A program made the position numbers and the translations under genes. Shown here in pieces: positions 7,394-16,844 of a DNA stretch of 64,000 nucleotides. Origin of the DNA: Methanomassiliicoccales archaeon (GTDB lineage: Archaea; Thermoplasmatota; Thermoplasmata; Methanomassiliicoccales; UBA472). The notes beneath the pieces were generated by a model, which saw only the letters and a list, made by a program, of their open reading frames with translations, was not told the DNA's origin and made no database searches. Every line of letters starts with the position of its first letter. Position 1 is the first letter of the stretch. The DNA lies in NCBI GenBank assembly GCA_036504055.1, contig DASXVU010000005.1, forward strand, positions 1 through 64,000, in the 5' to 3' direction.

Positions 7394-9574
7394 TTACGCG
7401 ACGACGATGACCGAAGCGAATACCAGGGTGATGGTCGAGAGCAGCTTGACCAGCACGTGCAGGGACGGTCCAGCGGTGTCCTTGAACGGGTCACCGACGG
7501 TGTCACCGACGACGGCGGCAGCGTGCTGCGGGGTCTTCTTCAGACCCTTCGATTCGACGTATTTCTTGGCGTTGTCCCAAGCTCCTCCGCCGTTGTTCAG
7601 GAAGAGGGCCATCAGGACACCGACAATGGTGCCGACCATCAACATAGCGCCGACCGCCTGGTATGGGATAGTATAGTCGCCAGTGTAGGCGAACCGCATC
7701 AGCAGACCGAAGGCGACAGGGACCACGACCGGCAAGAGACTTGGAAGGATCATTGCCTTCAAAGCCCCCTTGGTCGAGATATCGACGCAGCGGGCATAGT
7801 CTGGCTTATCGTCGCCAAGCAGGATGTTGGGGTTCTCCTTGAACTGCCTCCTGACCTCGTCGATCATCTTACCGGCAGCCTTTCCGACCGCACGGATGGC
7901 CAACGAGGCGAACAGGAAGACCATCATACCGCCGATGAGCGCACCGACGAATACTGGGGGCTTTGCCAAATCCACAACGAACACATCTGATATGGTCAGG
8001 GGCAATCCGGTTGGGCCCAGTTTTCCGGCCGCGGTCAGTATTTCGAGGACCCGGTCGAAGAATGCGCCGAACAGCAGATAGGCAGCCAGTGCGGCGGATC
8101 CCATGGCGTATCCCTTGGTGAGGGCCTTGGTGGTGTTGCCGACAGCGTCCAGCTTGTCGGTCCTGTCCCTGATCTCCTTCGGCTGGTCGGACATCTCGAC
8201 GATGCCGCCGGCGTTGTCGGTGATCGGGCCGAAGGTGTCTTCGGCGAGTACGAAGGCGCAGGTGGCCAGCATACCCATTGTTGCCACTGCCGTTCCATAT
8301 AGTCCGTATATGAACGTGCTTGCCCCAGATGGTGCAGCCAATCCGCCCAGGTAGAACGATGTCAGCAATGCAACGGCGATTGCGATGACCGGTGCAGCGG
8401 TGGTCTCCAGACCTACTGAGATACCAGTGATGATGTTCGTTGCCGGTCCGGTCTCAGATGCCTTGGCGATCTCTCTGACCGGACGGTATTCACCCGCAGT
8501 GTAATACTGGGTGATATAGACGATGGCAATGCTCAGGACGATTCCGACCACTCCGCAAGCGAAGTAGTATCCCCATCCGGTTCCCAGGAGGGCATAGGTC
8601 GAATAGGCGAACAGTGCCGCAGCGATGATGCACGCGATATAGTATCCGCGGTTGAGAGCCTTCATCGGTTCCTCGTTCTCGTTCCTCAGCTTGACGGTGA
8701 AGATACCGATAATTCCGGCAAACACACCGAACGCACGAACGATAAGCGGGAACAATATCCAGCCAGTGTCGCCGGTGAGAGCGTATATGGAGAAACCTAG
8801 GATCATAGCGCCGATGTTCTCGGCGGCGGTCGATTCGAACAGGTCAGCGCCACGACCAGCGCAGTCACCGACGTTGTCTCCGACGAGGTCCGCGATGACG
8901 GCCGGGTTCTTTGGCGAGTCTTCCGGGATACCGGCCTCGACCTTTCCGACGAGGTCAGCACCGACATCGGCCGCCTTTGTATAGATTCCTCCACCCAGTT
9001 GGGCGAAGAGAGCGGCAAAGGACGCGCCGAACGCATATCCTACGACCATGAAGAGTGCAGTACCGATACCCCTGTCATAGGTGATCCCGTTGACGGTCAC
9101 TATGTCACCGGGCACGAGGTATCCCTGGAACAGGAAGAACATGCCGGCCACACCCAACAGGGATAATGATACGACAGCCAATCCAGAGACTGCTCCTCCA
9201 CGGAAGGAGACTTGCAGGGCCTCTCCGAGCGTCCTTCTCGCGGCGCTCGCGGTCCTGATGTTCGAGTTCACAGACACATACATTCCGATGTATCCCGACA
9301 GGGCTGAGAAAAAGGCACCCATCAGGAAAGCCACACCAGTCTCCCAGTTGATGCCAATCATTATGATGACACCAAGAATGACGCTGATGATGGCTATCGT
9401 CTTGTATTGACGAGCAAGGTAGGCCATAGCGCCTTCGCGGATAGCGTCACCGATCGCCTTCATCTCAGGCGTTCCGGTGTCCTTCTTGAATATCTGCCAA
9501 GATAGGATGCCCGCGGTAAGCAGACCAACCAAGCCCGCAATTGGTATAACGTAAACCAATGAATTCATATCCAT
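7394..9574 (-). CDS. hppA: Membrane-bound proton-translocating pyrophosphatase (K+-independent type)
   Basis: The 726-aa polytopic protein has the PPi-binding loops DVGADLVGKVEAGIPEDSPKNP (about 205-227) and DLVGDNVGDCAGRGADLF just after, plus a C-terminal GDTVGDPFKDTAGPSLHVLVK loop. About 16 membrane helices are predicted from the hydrophobic blocks. The K+-dependence segment reads GNTTKALTKG: Lys and Thr at the positions that are Ala and Gly in K+-dependent enzymes. By the established rule this is the K+-independent, H+-pumping class. It conserves energy from biosynthetic PPi as an ion gradient. A TATA box at 9619-9626 precedes the start. The gene is monocistronic and convergent with rpoE1 in no sense: both read leftward, separated by the rpoE1 promoter. 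Confidence 0.96.
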   Translation of the reverse strand: MDMNSLVYVIPIAGLVGLLTAGILSWQIFKKDTGTPEMKAIGDAIREGAMAYLARQYKTIAIISVILGVIIMIGINWETGVAFLMGAFFSALSGYIGMYVSVNSNIRTASAARRTLGEALQVSFRGGAVSGLAVVSLSLLGVAGMFFLFQGYLVPGDIVTVNGITYDRGIGTALFMVVGYAFGASFAALFAQLGGGIYTKAADVGADLVGKVEAGIPEDSPKNPAVIADLVGDNVGDCAGRGADLFESTAAENIGAMILGFSIYALTGDTGWILFPLIVRAFGVFAGIIGIFTVKLRNENEEPMKALNRGYYIACIIAAALFAYSTYALLGTGWGYYFACGVVGIVLSIAIVYITQYYTAGEYRPVREIAKASETGPATNIITGISVGLETTAAPVIAIAVALLTSFYLGGLAAPSGASTFIYGLYGTAVATMGMLATCAFVLAEDTFGPITDNAGGIVEMSDQPKEIRDRTDKLDAVGNTTKALTKGYAMGSAALAAYLLFGAFFDRVLEILTAAGKLGPTGLPLTISDVFVVDLAKPPVFVGALIGGMMVFLFASLAIRAVGKAAGKMIDEVRRQFKENPNILLGDDKPDYARCVDISTKGALKAMILPSLLPVVVPVAFGLLMRFAYTGDYTIPYQAVGAMLMVGTIVGVLMALFLNNGGGAWDNAKKYVESKGLKKTPQHAAAVVGDTVGDPFKDTAGPSLHVLVKLLSTITLVFASVIVVA

Positions 9575-9877
9575 AGTTTAAACCCCCGTTTGCGAGTTTA
9601 CGGCATAATAAAGGTTCGTATATAAATCGCTTATCCTGATATCAGGAGCGAAAAGGTTAATCTGGATGACCTGCCAAACAATATTCGAAAAACGTATTTC
9701 CTATATTATTATCAGAATAGCAGCTTTTTGGATATGGCATGCAATCAGTTCATTTTTTGATTCCTAAAATACTCAAAACGAAAATGTGGTAGGAAAAAGG
9801 TGATTCTTTCCAGAAATCGTAAGCAGGTCAGAGAACCGGCCTTAGGAAAAAAGGAAGGATTATGGCGCAGGGTCCGT
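9575..9877. promoter_or_regulatory. Intergenic region with pyrophosphatase promoter
   Basis: The minus strand carries TTTATATA at 9619-9626, 45-52 bases before the pyrophosphatase ATG, and a purine-rich GGGGG leader close to the start. The rest (9630-9877) is AT-rich and has no supportable gene. It also receives the 3' end of the KaiC-family gene. Confidence 0.6.
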
Positions 9878-10582
9878 TCAGAACCTTGCCTTCAGAACGA
9901 CAATCCCCTCTCTGCGGGATATGTCAATGGACTGCTTGCCGGTCTGGTGGTTGGTACCCCTCATCTTCAGCACCTCCAGGTACTTCCTTCGGGCACCCAT
10001 CTCCTCCGAGAGCATGAGCAGGATTATGCCGTCTACCGCGTATGATACTTCCGTCGGATAGAGCTCGCCCGGGTTCACTTCGCCGGTCACCAGCGTGGTG
10101 GCGTTCCAGTTCTTCAGGCGATTGGATAGGTCGAAAAGGAACTGTCGGTAGTCTCCCTTCATCATGCCACCGATCACAGTGATCGGATCGATGACTATGC
10201 GCTGGGGCACGACCTCGGCGATCTTCTCTTCGATCATCGACATGAGCTCGCTTGGCTTGGTGTCCCTGATCATGGCCCCGAGGTCCATGTAGACGATCTC
10301 GTCGTTGAAGTAACCCTGATCCATGAAATCGAACTGGGACGCATACCGCAGCATCCACTGGGTCGGTTCGCTGAGAGTGGTGAAATAGAGCCCCTGCTCA
10401 CCCTTCTTGGCCCCTTCGCAGAGGTACTTCAGTGCGAAGGTGGTCTTCCCCGTCCCCGCTGGTCCCGAGAGAAGAATGACTGAAGGGAACGGGAACCCTC
10501 CCTCGATCATATCGTCGAGACCAGGTATACCGCTGGTCAATCGGATCAAGTCAGGCCGCTTCTTGCACTCATCTTTTTCCAT
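9878..10582 (-). CDS. KaiC-family (RecA/RadA-like) ATPase
   Basis: A single KaiC domain opens TSGIPGLDDMIEGGFPFPSVILLSG. Walker A is GPAGTGKT (residues 40-47), the catalytic Glu region is TTLSEPTQW, and Walker B is RIVIDPITVIGG near residue 130. This is one KaiC repeat (234 aa), unlike the two of cyanobacterial KaiC. It belongs to the archaeal signalling set often paired with degenerate partners. Its ATG overlaps the upstream gene's stop by one base (10582), so the two proteins are translationally coupled and probably form a complex. Confidence 0.85.
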   Translation of the reverse strand: MEKDECKKRPDLIRLTSGIPGLDDMIEGGFPFPSVILLSGPAGTGKTTFALKYLCEGAKKGEQGLYFTTLSEPTQWMLRYASQFDFMDQGYFNDEIVYMDLGAMIRDTKPSELMSMIEEKIAEVVPQRIVIDPITVIGGMMKGDYRQFLFDLSNRLKNWNATTLVTGEVNPGELYPTEVSYAVDGIILLMLSEEMGARRKYLEVLKMRGTNHQTGKQSIDISRREGIVVLKARF

Positions 10583-11262
10583 TATTGGCTCACCCCGTTG
10601 AAATTTAGATCGCTGATCCGCCTGGAGCGCCTCTCCATATCGGCATCCGGTTGCCCGGTGGACGTCTCGTTGATGTTTACCTCTTTCTTACAGAGGGATC
10701 TGGCCATTTCGAATAAGGCCTGGTTTCGCTCCTTGTCAACTACCAGGGGGATGGCTATCCGCCCGTTCATGCTGAGGACGTTCACGAAATCCTTAAGGAA
10801 CGACTCCACAGCAGAGAAGCTATTGTAGGTGAGCAGCGCGGCCAGATTATCGATCATGGCGAATGCGCATCCCTTAAGGTCGATCGAACTTCCATTGGTC
10901 CGTAGGGTCCATTCCTTGATCGCCCCAGGCAGGTCATCGATGTGGAACGGTCCGTCGACGAAGCTGACGTTGGCTTGGGCGACCTTGCAGTCGGCAGAGA
11001 ATTGGCTGATGGCGTCAACGAAAATTAGACCTTGGACATTTATCTGATGCATGGTCAGCAGGTGCACCATGTATTGGTGCGGCCTGTCCACGGATATGAA
11101 CATCCCGGTTCTGCCGTTCTCATTCGAGAGCGCTTTGAGGAGAAGCATGTTGACTCTGACGAACTGGGTCGATTTGACGTCGAGAAGGATAGGGCCTGTT
11201 AACGAGGGATCCCCTACGCTTTCTTTCAGACGCGCTGTCAACTTAATATCCTTCTCGTTCAT
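10582..11262 (-). CDS. Degenerate KaiC/DUF835-like partner protein lacking a P-loop
   Basis: The 226-aa protein follows the KaiC fold pattern: an ILLDVKSTQFVRVNMLLLKALS opening, FISVDRPHQYMVHLL, FVDAIS and a Walker-B-like CAFAMIDNLAALL strand. No Walker A GxxxxGKT is present, so it should not hydrolyse ATP. It is the first gene of a two-gene operon with the active KaiC ATPase. A TATA-like element (gtttaaatat on the minus strand near 11291-11300) precedes it. Such pairs are frequent in Thermoplasmatota; I infer a regulatory subunit. The charged C-terminal tail (about 195-226) may be a linker. Confidence 0.65.
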   Translation of the reverse strand: MNEKDIKLTARLKESVGDPSLTGPILLDVKSTQFVRVNMLLLKALSNENGRTGMFISVDRPHQYMVHLLTMHQINVQGLIFVDAISQFSADCKVAQANVSFVDGPFHIDDLPGAIKEWTLRTNGSSIDLKGCAFAMIDNLAALLTYNSFSAVESFLKDFVNVLSMNGRIAIPLVVDKERNQALFEMARSLCKKEVNINETSTGQPDADMERRSRRISDLNFNGVSQ

Positions 11263-11442
11263 GCCAGTCTTTCGTTAAATCGTGAAATGTAATATTTAAA
11301 CCCTTTTCGGTGCTTATCCATTAAGATACCCAGGCCCGCTCAGATCACTTGATCCCGTTCATACAAAGTGAAAAGAAGAGATGTATATCGAACTCCAATA
11401 TACTATTCTACTATCAAGGAGATTAGCCCTGGAGGCGATGTC

Positions 11443-12162
11443 TTGGACCATTCCGACCTGATCGGGCTTCTGTTGGTCTATCTGTATATAGGGTCGGTGG
11501 TCATGATAGCGATCCGTTCCAAGTTCCTTAACGAAAGAGGATGGAACCGGAAGTTCATCCACATAATGATCGGGAACATCGTTCTTATTTGGTGGATGTT
11601 CAACGACAAGTTCGTCATGGCCTTCCTGGCTGCGGCCCCTTTCATCCCAATACTCCTATATTCTTCGATCAAAGGGAATAGCATCGCACAGAAGGAGGGG
11701 GCCCGATCGGTACGATCTGCTCTGGCCGAGGCCTCTCTGAACGGACACAGGTTCGGCCTGGTCTATTACGCGATATCCTGGACGTTGCTTGCTTTCCTCA
11801 TGTTCGATCATCGATTGATCGCTTCGATCGCCATCGTGGCCATGGCCTACGGGGACGGAATGGGTGGGCTCATCGGCAAGCGGTTCGGCAAAAGAAAGCT
11901 GTTCGGACACAAGACCCTTGAAGGATCGTCAGCGGTCATGGTCTTCACCTCCATCTCCATCATGGCGATCATCGGCTTCTATGGCCTTTTGTCCTCCTCA
12001 GGATGGTTTCCGATCGACCATGTATCTATAACCGGTGCCTTGCTGATCGCTATTTCCATCGGCGCCTACGTATCCTTAGTCGAACTGATGACTCCCGGAG
12101 AGTTTGATAACCTGATCATCCCTTTGTCTGTGGCAACGATCTTGCTTGTGGCAGGTGTCTGA
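11443..12162 (+). CDS. Phytol/dolichol (polyprenol) kinase family membrane protein
   Basis: The integral membrane protein carries the DGK1/SEC59/VTE5 family hallmark: RKFIHI near the N-terminus and the catalytic block AMAYGDGMGGLIGKRFGKRK, followed by GHKTLEGSSAV. About seven hydrophobic helices surround it. Members phosphorylate prenols or lipids using CTP; here an archaeal isoprenoid alcohol is a likely substrate. The frame is open from GTG 11368, but TTG 11443 has a strong GGAGG eight bases upstream and a TATA-like element (caatatac, about 11395) ahead of it, so I chose 11443. It overlaps the next gene, indicating co-transcription. Confidence 0.8.
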   Translation: MDHSDLIGLLLVYLYIGSVVMIAIRSKFLNERGWNRKFIHIMIGNIVLIWWMFNDKFVMAFLAAAPFIPILLYSSIKGNSIAQKEGARSVRSALAEASLNGHRFGLVYYAISWTLLAFLMFDHRLIASIAIVAMAYGDGMGGLIGKRFGKRKLFGHKTLEGSSAVMVFTSISIMAIIGFYGLLSSSGWFPIDHVSITGALLIAISIGAYVSLVELMTPGEFDNLIIPLSVATILLVAGV

Positions 12163-12748
12163 TTTGAGATGGATTGTGATCGATGGGATCGATGGCTCGG
12201 GTAAATCCACCTATGCGGGCCTGATCGCTGAGTATTACCAGGACAGAGGCGAAAGGGTCATCGTCCATGTGCACCCTTCGACCGGAAGGCTCGGCCGGAT
12301 ATCCCGCAAGGCACTGGAGTCCAATGGCAAGGCGATGCACATCGTGGCCACCGTGTTCTTTGTCGCAGATGTCCTGAGATCGCTGAGCTTACTCAAGAAA
12401 GAGGGGAAGATCTATGACACGGTGATCTTCGTCCGTTATGTCCTGGCCACGGCATATCTTCCTGATCGGCTCGCACCCATAGGTTATGAGTTCATCAGCA
12501 AACTGCTTCCGATGCCGAAACGGTTGATGCTCATAGATATCGATCCTGCCATTGCCAACGAAAGAATATCGAGGCGGGCCGAGAAGAAGGAGATGTTCGA
12601 GGACCCGGCCAATCTGATAAGGGCACGTGAGAAGTTGCGATCGTTGGCGTCAAAGGAGTGGAGGATCATCGACAACTCACTCCCGATGGATATGGGCCGG
12701 GAATCGCTCTACCGAATTCTGGAAGATTGGGACAGGACCTACGACTGA
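12155..12748 (+). CDS. Thymidylate kinase-like nucleoside monophosphate kinase
   Basis: The P-loop GIDGSGKST near the N-terminus and the LID-like ERISRRAEKKEMFED segment (about 143-157) place it in the dTMP kinase family (about 197 aa). The central FVRYVLATAYLPD resembles the family DR(Y/F) motif but lacks the exact DRY triplet, so substrate assignment is uncertain. The gene overlaps the polyprenol kinase stop; GTG 12155 and TTG 12164 are both possible starts. Coupling to a lipid kinase gene raises the alternative that it acts in the same prenol phosphate pathway. Confidence 0.8.
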   Translation: MSDLRWIVIDGIDGSGKSTYAGLIAEYYQDRGERVIVHVHPSTGRLGRISRKALESNGKAMHIVATVFFVADVLRSLSLLKKEGKIYDTVIFVRYVLATAYLPDRLAPIGYEFISKLLPMPKRLMLIDIDPAIANERISRRAEKKEMFEDPANLIRAREKLRSLASKEWRIIDNSLPMDMGRESLYRILEDWDRTYD

Positions 12749-12755
12749 GCCTGGT

Positions 12756-13697
12756 CTAGCATGGCTTGTCCGGCGGGATCTGGATATCTACAAAATGTTC
12801 CTCATGAAGCAGGGGGCACTCGTCCGATTCGCACGGTTCGATGTGGATCAGCACGCTGGTGTTCCTCAGGCTGGATTCGATCTCCTTCTCGATGGTGTCG
12901 CACACAGCATGCGCCTCCTGAACGCTGATGTCCTTCTTGACCACGAGGTGCATATCGATGAACCTCTCCGATCCGGCCTTTCGGGTCCTGAGGGCATGAT
13001 AACCAATGAACATCTTGCAGTGCTTCGCCATGATGGTCTTGATGATCGCCTCCTCCTCAGGCGGCAATTGCTGGTCGATCAGGCCTTTGCTCGCCTCCTT
13101 GGTCAGGTCCCAGGCCGCCTTGACGATGAGGCAGGCGACCAGGATGGCGACAATGGGATCAAGAATGGCTATCTGGGTGATCTGGATAAGGATCAGTCCG
13201 ACGAATACCCCGAGCGAGGTCAGCACATCCGTCCTCAGGTGCAGCCCATCGGCTATCAGCGCCATGGAGTCCTCTTCCCGGCCGACCTTCAAAAGCATGT
13301 GGGAAACGTACAGGTTGACCATCACGGAGATGCCCATGATGACGATACCGGCAAGCAGGAACTCCGGTGCGGAGCGCTCGAAAAGTTTGCCCAATGCCTC
13401 GTATACGATCAGTCCGGCTGCGAACAATATGAGGATGGCCTCGATGACACCGGCGTAGTTCTCATATTTCCCATGCCCGTATGGATGCTCCTTGTCTGCC
13501 GGCTGACCGGATTTCTTCACCGAATAGTTGGCAATCACTGCGGCAACCAGATCGATCATCGAGTGTATCCCTTCCGAGATGACCGATATCGAACCGGTCG
13601 ATATCCCGGTTACCAGCTTCAGCCCCACGAGGCCAGAGTTGCTGTAGATCGAATACCTTGCCACCCGAACCTTTCTCTGCGTCAACCTTAACTCCAA
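12756..13697 (-). CDS. Cation diffusion facilitator (CDF) metal exporter
   Basis: The 313-aa protein has six membrane helices and a cytoplasmic C-terminal domain. Metal-site motifs are HxxxD in TM2 (EGIHSMID) and HxxxD in TM5 (DGLHLRTD), a combination associated with zinc/cadmium transporters. HPYGHGKYENYAG marks the TM2-TM3 loop. The C-terminal dimerisation domain contains ERFIDMHLVV, and a Cys/His-rich end (CESDECPLLHEEHF) could be an extra metal site. It exports divalent metal by proton antiport. It is convergent with the kinase gene. Confidence 0.93.
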   Translation of the reverse strand: MELRLTQRKVRVARYSIYSNSGLVGLKLVTGISTGSISVISEGIHSMIDLVAAVIANYSVKKSGQPADKEHPYGHGKYENYAGVIEAILILFAAGLIVYEALGKLFERSAPEFLLAGIVIMGISVMVNLYVSHMLLKVGREEDSMALIADGLHLRTDVLTSLGVFVGLILIQITQIAILDPIVAILVACLIVKAAWDLTKEASKGLIDQQLPPEEEAIIKTIMAKHCKMFIGYHALRTRKAGSERFIDMHLVVKKDISVQEAHAVCDTIEKEIESSLRNTSVLIHIEPCESDECPLLHEEHFVDIQIPPDKPC

Positions 13698-13999
13698 TTT
13701 CTTACTGGCTTATAGGGTTATGCCTTGATCGGTACGACGATCTTGATCTTCCGTTTGCCGCCCCCTTGATGTGCCGAAATGTCGGAATAGGAAAATGCTC
13801 TCGTGGACGGATGGAACGGAGCCTCGAGGGGGCCTGCCATGTGTTGCCTGGGCCTGATCCGGATCAGTAAGAATTGCACATCGCGACGCTCGAGCCGATT
13901 TCATGAGAATTATGAGGTATCGACCAAAAAGTGTTGATGTTCCGCCGTCAGGAACTTTTTTCTAGGAGCAACCCTTCAGATGTTCCTGGTAGTGAGACC
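13698..13999. promoter_or_regulatory. Divergent intergenic region between the CDF and deoxyhypusine synthase genes
   Basis: It holds the upstream regions of two divergent genes. No RNA gene or supportable ORF is seen; frames running through it are mirror frames of the neighbours. The deoxyhypusine synthase frame is open back to 13931 but its family match begins at ATG 14000. Confidence 0.4.
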
Positions 14000-14932
14000 A
14001 TGGAAGAGATCAAGGTCAAGGACATCAAGATCGAAGGCCCGATGACCGTCGACGAACTGATGCGCCAGATGAGCGAATCCGGGGGGTTCACCGGACGCAA
14101 GCTCGCCGACGCCACGGACATCATCGAGCAGATGGTAAAGGATGAGAAATGCGTCACCTTCCTGTCATTCCCGGCATGCATAATGGCCACCGGCACGAGA
14201 GGCGTCCTGGTGGAGCTGGTCAAGAGAAAGCTGGTCGATGTCATCATCACCACCTGCGGCACGCTCGACCATGACCTGGCACGCACCTGGAAGCATTACT
14301 ACAAGGGCGACTTCCTTATGGACGATGCGGAGCTGAGGCGCGAGGGCGTGAACCGTCTGGGCAACGTGCTCGTTCCGGACGAAAGCTACGGCCTCGTCCT
14401 GGAGGAGAAGCTCATCCCGATGTTCGAGGAGATCCTCGAGGGACGGGACTCGATCTCCACACATGAGCTGATCGACGAGGTCGGCAAACGCCTTGATAAT
14501 GAGGAATCGCTGCTCTATTGGGCGCATAAGAACAAGGTCCCGATCTTCGTCCCCGGCATAACCGACGGTTCTTTCGGGTCACAGGCATGGATGTACTGGC
14601 AGACGCACCGCAATTTCAAGATCGACCTGTTCGCCGATGAGCAGGAACTCTCCGATATCATATTCCATGCGGACGATACCGGAGCCATCATCGTCGGCGG
14701 GGGCATCTCCAAGCACCACGTCATCTGGTGGAACCAGTTCAAGGGGGGGCTGGACTACGCGGTCTACCTGACCACCGCAATGGAGTATGATGGCTCCCTC
14801 AGCGGTGCCCAGGTCCGTGAGGCGGTATCCTGGGGAAAGGTCAAGGAAGGGGCCGCCCAGATAACAGTGGAAGGCGACGCCACGATAGCGCTTCCGTTGA
14901 TCGTCGCTAGCATCATTGAGCGAATGCAATGA
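14000..14932 (+). CDS. dys: Deoxyhypusine synthase
   Basis: The enzyme transfers the aminobutyl group of spermidine to a lysine of aIF5A. Family features visible: TCGTLDHDLARTW, the FVPGITDGSFGSQ strand-loop, GGGISKHHVIWWNQFKGGLDYAVYLTTA and the C-terminal DGSLSGAQVREAVSWGK, with the active-site Lys of the WGK triplet at about residue 280. Its length (310 aa) is normal. The upstream in-frame extension to 13931 is not conserved in the family. Its stop overlaps the next ATG by four bases (ATGA), an operon with a dehydrogenase. Confidence 0.95.
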   Translation: MEEIKVKDIKIEGPMTVDELMRQMSESGGFTGRKLADATDIIEQMVKDEKCVTFLSFPACIMATGTRGVLVELVKRKLVDVIITTCGTLDHDLARTWKHYYKGDFLMDDAELRREGVNRLGNVLVPDESYGLVLEEKLIPMFEEILEGRDSISTHELIDEVGKRLDNEESLLYWAHKNKVPIFVPGITDGSFGSQAWMYWQTHRNFKIDLFADEQELSDIIFHADDTGAIIVGGGISKHHVIWWNQFKGGLDYAVYLTTAMEYDGSLSGAQVREAVSWGKVKEGAAQITVEGDATIALPLIVASIIERMQ

Positions 14933-15936
14933 ACAAGAGAGTCGTGGTGATCGGTGGGGACGGGATAGGCCCGGAGGTCACCGCGTCCGCCATCAAGGTG
15001 CTGGAGGCCGTGCATGCCCCGCTCGACCTGACCTTCGCCAGCATGGGACTGGAATGCTACAGGCGAACCGGGTCCTATCTCCCCGAAGAGACGGTCAACG
15101 CACTGGATGGCACCGATGCCTGCCTTTTCGGTGCGATCACATCCCCCGATGCGAGTGTCAAAGACTACCGTTCACCTATACTCTGGCTTCGGAAACATTT
15201 CGATCTGTACGCCAATGTGAGACCGGTGAAGAGGCTGGTCCCGGATCTGGGCATCGGCGACCTGAACGCGGTCATCGTTCGTGAGAACACCGAAGGCATG
15301 TACACCGGCATAGAGCATGCCGAGAACGGCGTCGTCACGCTGGAACGAAAGGTGTCCGAAAAGGCCTGCCGCCGTCTGGTGCGCTATGCGATAGAACATT
15401 GCCGCCGGGAAGGCATCGACAACATCACCTGTGTGCACAAGTCGAACGTGCTCAGGCTTTCCGATGGCATGTTCAAAAGGGTGTTCTACGAAGAGGTGTC
15501 CAGTTCCGGTCTGAAGGCGAATGACCTGTTGGTGGACGCTGCGGCGGCAGCCCTGATCATAAAACCGAAACAGTTCGGGTGCCTGGTCACCCTTAACCTT
15601 TACGGCGATATCCTATCGGACGAGGCGGCAGCGGTCGTTGGAGGCTTGGGATTCGCCCCTTCTGTCAACCACGGGGACCGATTCGACATCTACGAGCCGA
15701 CCCACGGTTCCGCCCCGGACATCGCCGGGAAGGGTATCGCCAACCCGACCGCGGCGATCCTTTCCTCGAGCATGATGCTCCGGGACATGGGATCGAGACG
15801 GGAGGCGACGCTCGTCGATGCCGCGGTCGTCTCCGCCTTAAGGAAGGGGGTCCGGACCCCGGACGCCGGAGGTTCGGCCACCACCGATGAGTTCACCGAG
15901 ACGGTGCTGGCCGCCCTGGAACAGGCTCAACGGTAG
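14929..15936 (+). CDS. Isocitrate/isopropylmalate dehydrogenase family protein (LeuB/AksF-type)
   Basis: The 335-aa protein carries GGDGIGPEV at the N-terminus, RENTEGMYTGIEH, the substrate Lys/Asn segment HKSNVLRLSDGMF, the metal-binding LYGDILSDEAAAVVGGLG and the NAD loop EPTHGSAPDIAGKGIANPTA. In methanogens such enzymes serve leucine (LeuB) or coenzyme B (AksF) synthesis, or act as isocitrate dehydrogenase; sequence alone does not decide. Overlap with dys suggests shared transcription rather than shared pathway. Its end overlaps the convergent AAA gene by ten bases. Confidence 0.9.
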   Translation: MNKRVVVIGGDGIGPEVTASAIKVLEAVHAPLDLTFASMGLECYRRTGSYLPEETVNALDGTDACLFGAITSPDASVKDYRSPILWLRKHFDLYANVRPVKRLVPDLGIGDLNAVIVRENTEGMYTGIEHAENGVVTLERKVSEKACRRLVRYAIEHCRREGIDNITCVHKSNVLRLSDGMFKRVFYEEVSSSGLKANDLLVDAAAAALIIKPKQFGCLVTLNLYGDILSDEAAAVVGGLGFAPSVNHGDRFDIYEPTHGSAPDIAGKGIANPTAAILSSSMMLRDMGSRREATLVDAAVVSALRKGVRTPDAGGSATTDEFTETVLAALEQAQR

Positions 15937-16844
15937 AGGGGGTCGTGGGACGTGGCCAGCCGGTGTTCGTTGCCCATGCCGGCAAGCTTCATTACCTGAT
16001 ACTTCTGGGCATCCCGGTAGCTGCCTTTCCGGTCGTGAATGACATTGGCCTCCCTCGGTGTGACCGTCGGGTCGGTCTTCTTCATGAACCGGTAGAGCAT
16101 GTCGCTACTGGGAAGATCGAACCTTATGCCGAACATCCGGTTCTCGATGGCGGGATCGATCTCCCGGTCGTTGGAGGCGGCTATCATGTAGCCCTCGAAC
16201 TCATCGATGAAGTTCAGGAACGCCACCACCGATTCTAGCAGAGAACCGAACGATTTCATATCGTTCCGGTTGTGCAGGATCAGGTCACAGTCGTCGATGA
16301 ACAGAACACTGTCCTTGCCCACCGCCCTCTTGACCGAGTTGATCACCCGAATGGTGTCCCCGATATACTCGCCGAGAAGCATCGAGGCTGGGATCGAATA
16401 GGTCTTCAATCCCCGCTGCTGAGCGTTGGCCAGCAGCTCATGGGCGAAAAGGGTCTTCCCCGTACCAGGCTCACCGCTGAGCAGTATCTTCTTCCACGGT
16501 TCCTTGCCGTTCCTGAACAGGCTGAGGTACGCCTTTGCCAGGTCCGATGAGATGAGCGCCTCGTCGATGTTCTCGTCAGGCCTCTTCACGAAACCGAATC
16601 TCTCCACGTCCATCCCGTCCTCCTGGACGGTGAGATCGAGACGTGTGTGCCGGTCAGTGTGGAGCGCCTCGGCAGGCTCGATCTTCTCTACCTTAACGTA
16701 GATCATTTCGCCGATCTTGAAATCCTGGATGTCCTCATCCTTGAAGTACTCGATGATGAAATGCTCGAGCGAGCGCCGGTTCATGGCGTCGCCGCGGAAC
16801 AAAGGGAATACCCTGACCTTGACATTCTTAGCCCTGGAGAACAT
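15927..16844 (-). CDS. AAA+ ATPase
   Basis: An N-terminal region of about 80 residues (not recognised) is followed by an AAA+ module: Walker A GEPGTGKT (about 121-128), Walker B VLFIDDCDLIL (about 172-182), sensor-1 MIAASNDREID, and an arginine-rich ENRMFGIRFDLP segment. The N-terminal part may bind the partner encoded just upstream, whose gene overlaps by 17 bases. The single AAA domain and small size suggest a substrate-specific remodelling or chaperone role, as in MoxR- or Rubisco-activase-type ATPases; this is inference. Confidence 0.82.
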   Translation of the reverse strand: MFSRAKNVKVRVFPLFRGDAMNRRSLEHFIIEYFKDEDIQDFKIGEMIYVKVEKIEPAEALHTDRHTRLDLTVQEDGMDVERFGFVKRPDENIDEALISSDLAKAYLSLFRNGKEPWKKILLSGEPGTGKTLFAHELLANAQQRGLKTYSIPASMLLGEYIGDTIRVINSVKRAVGKDSVLFIDDCDLILHNRNDMKSFGSLLESVVAFLNFIDEFEGYMIAASNDREIDPAIENRMFGIRFDLPSSDMLYRFMKKTDPTVTPREANVIHDRKGSYRDAQKYQVMKLAGMGNEHRLATSHDPLYR

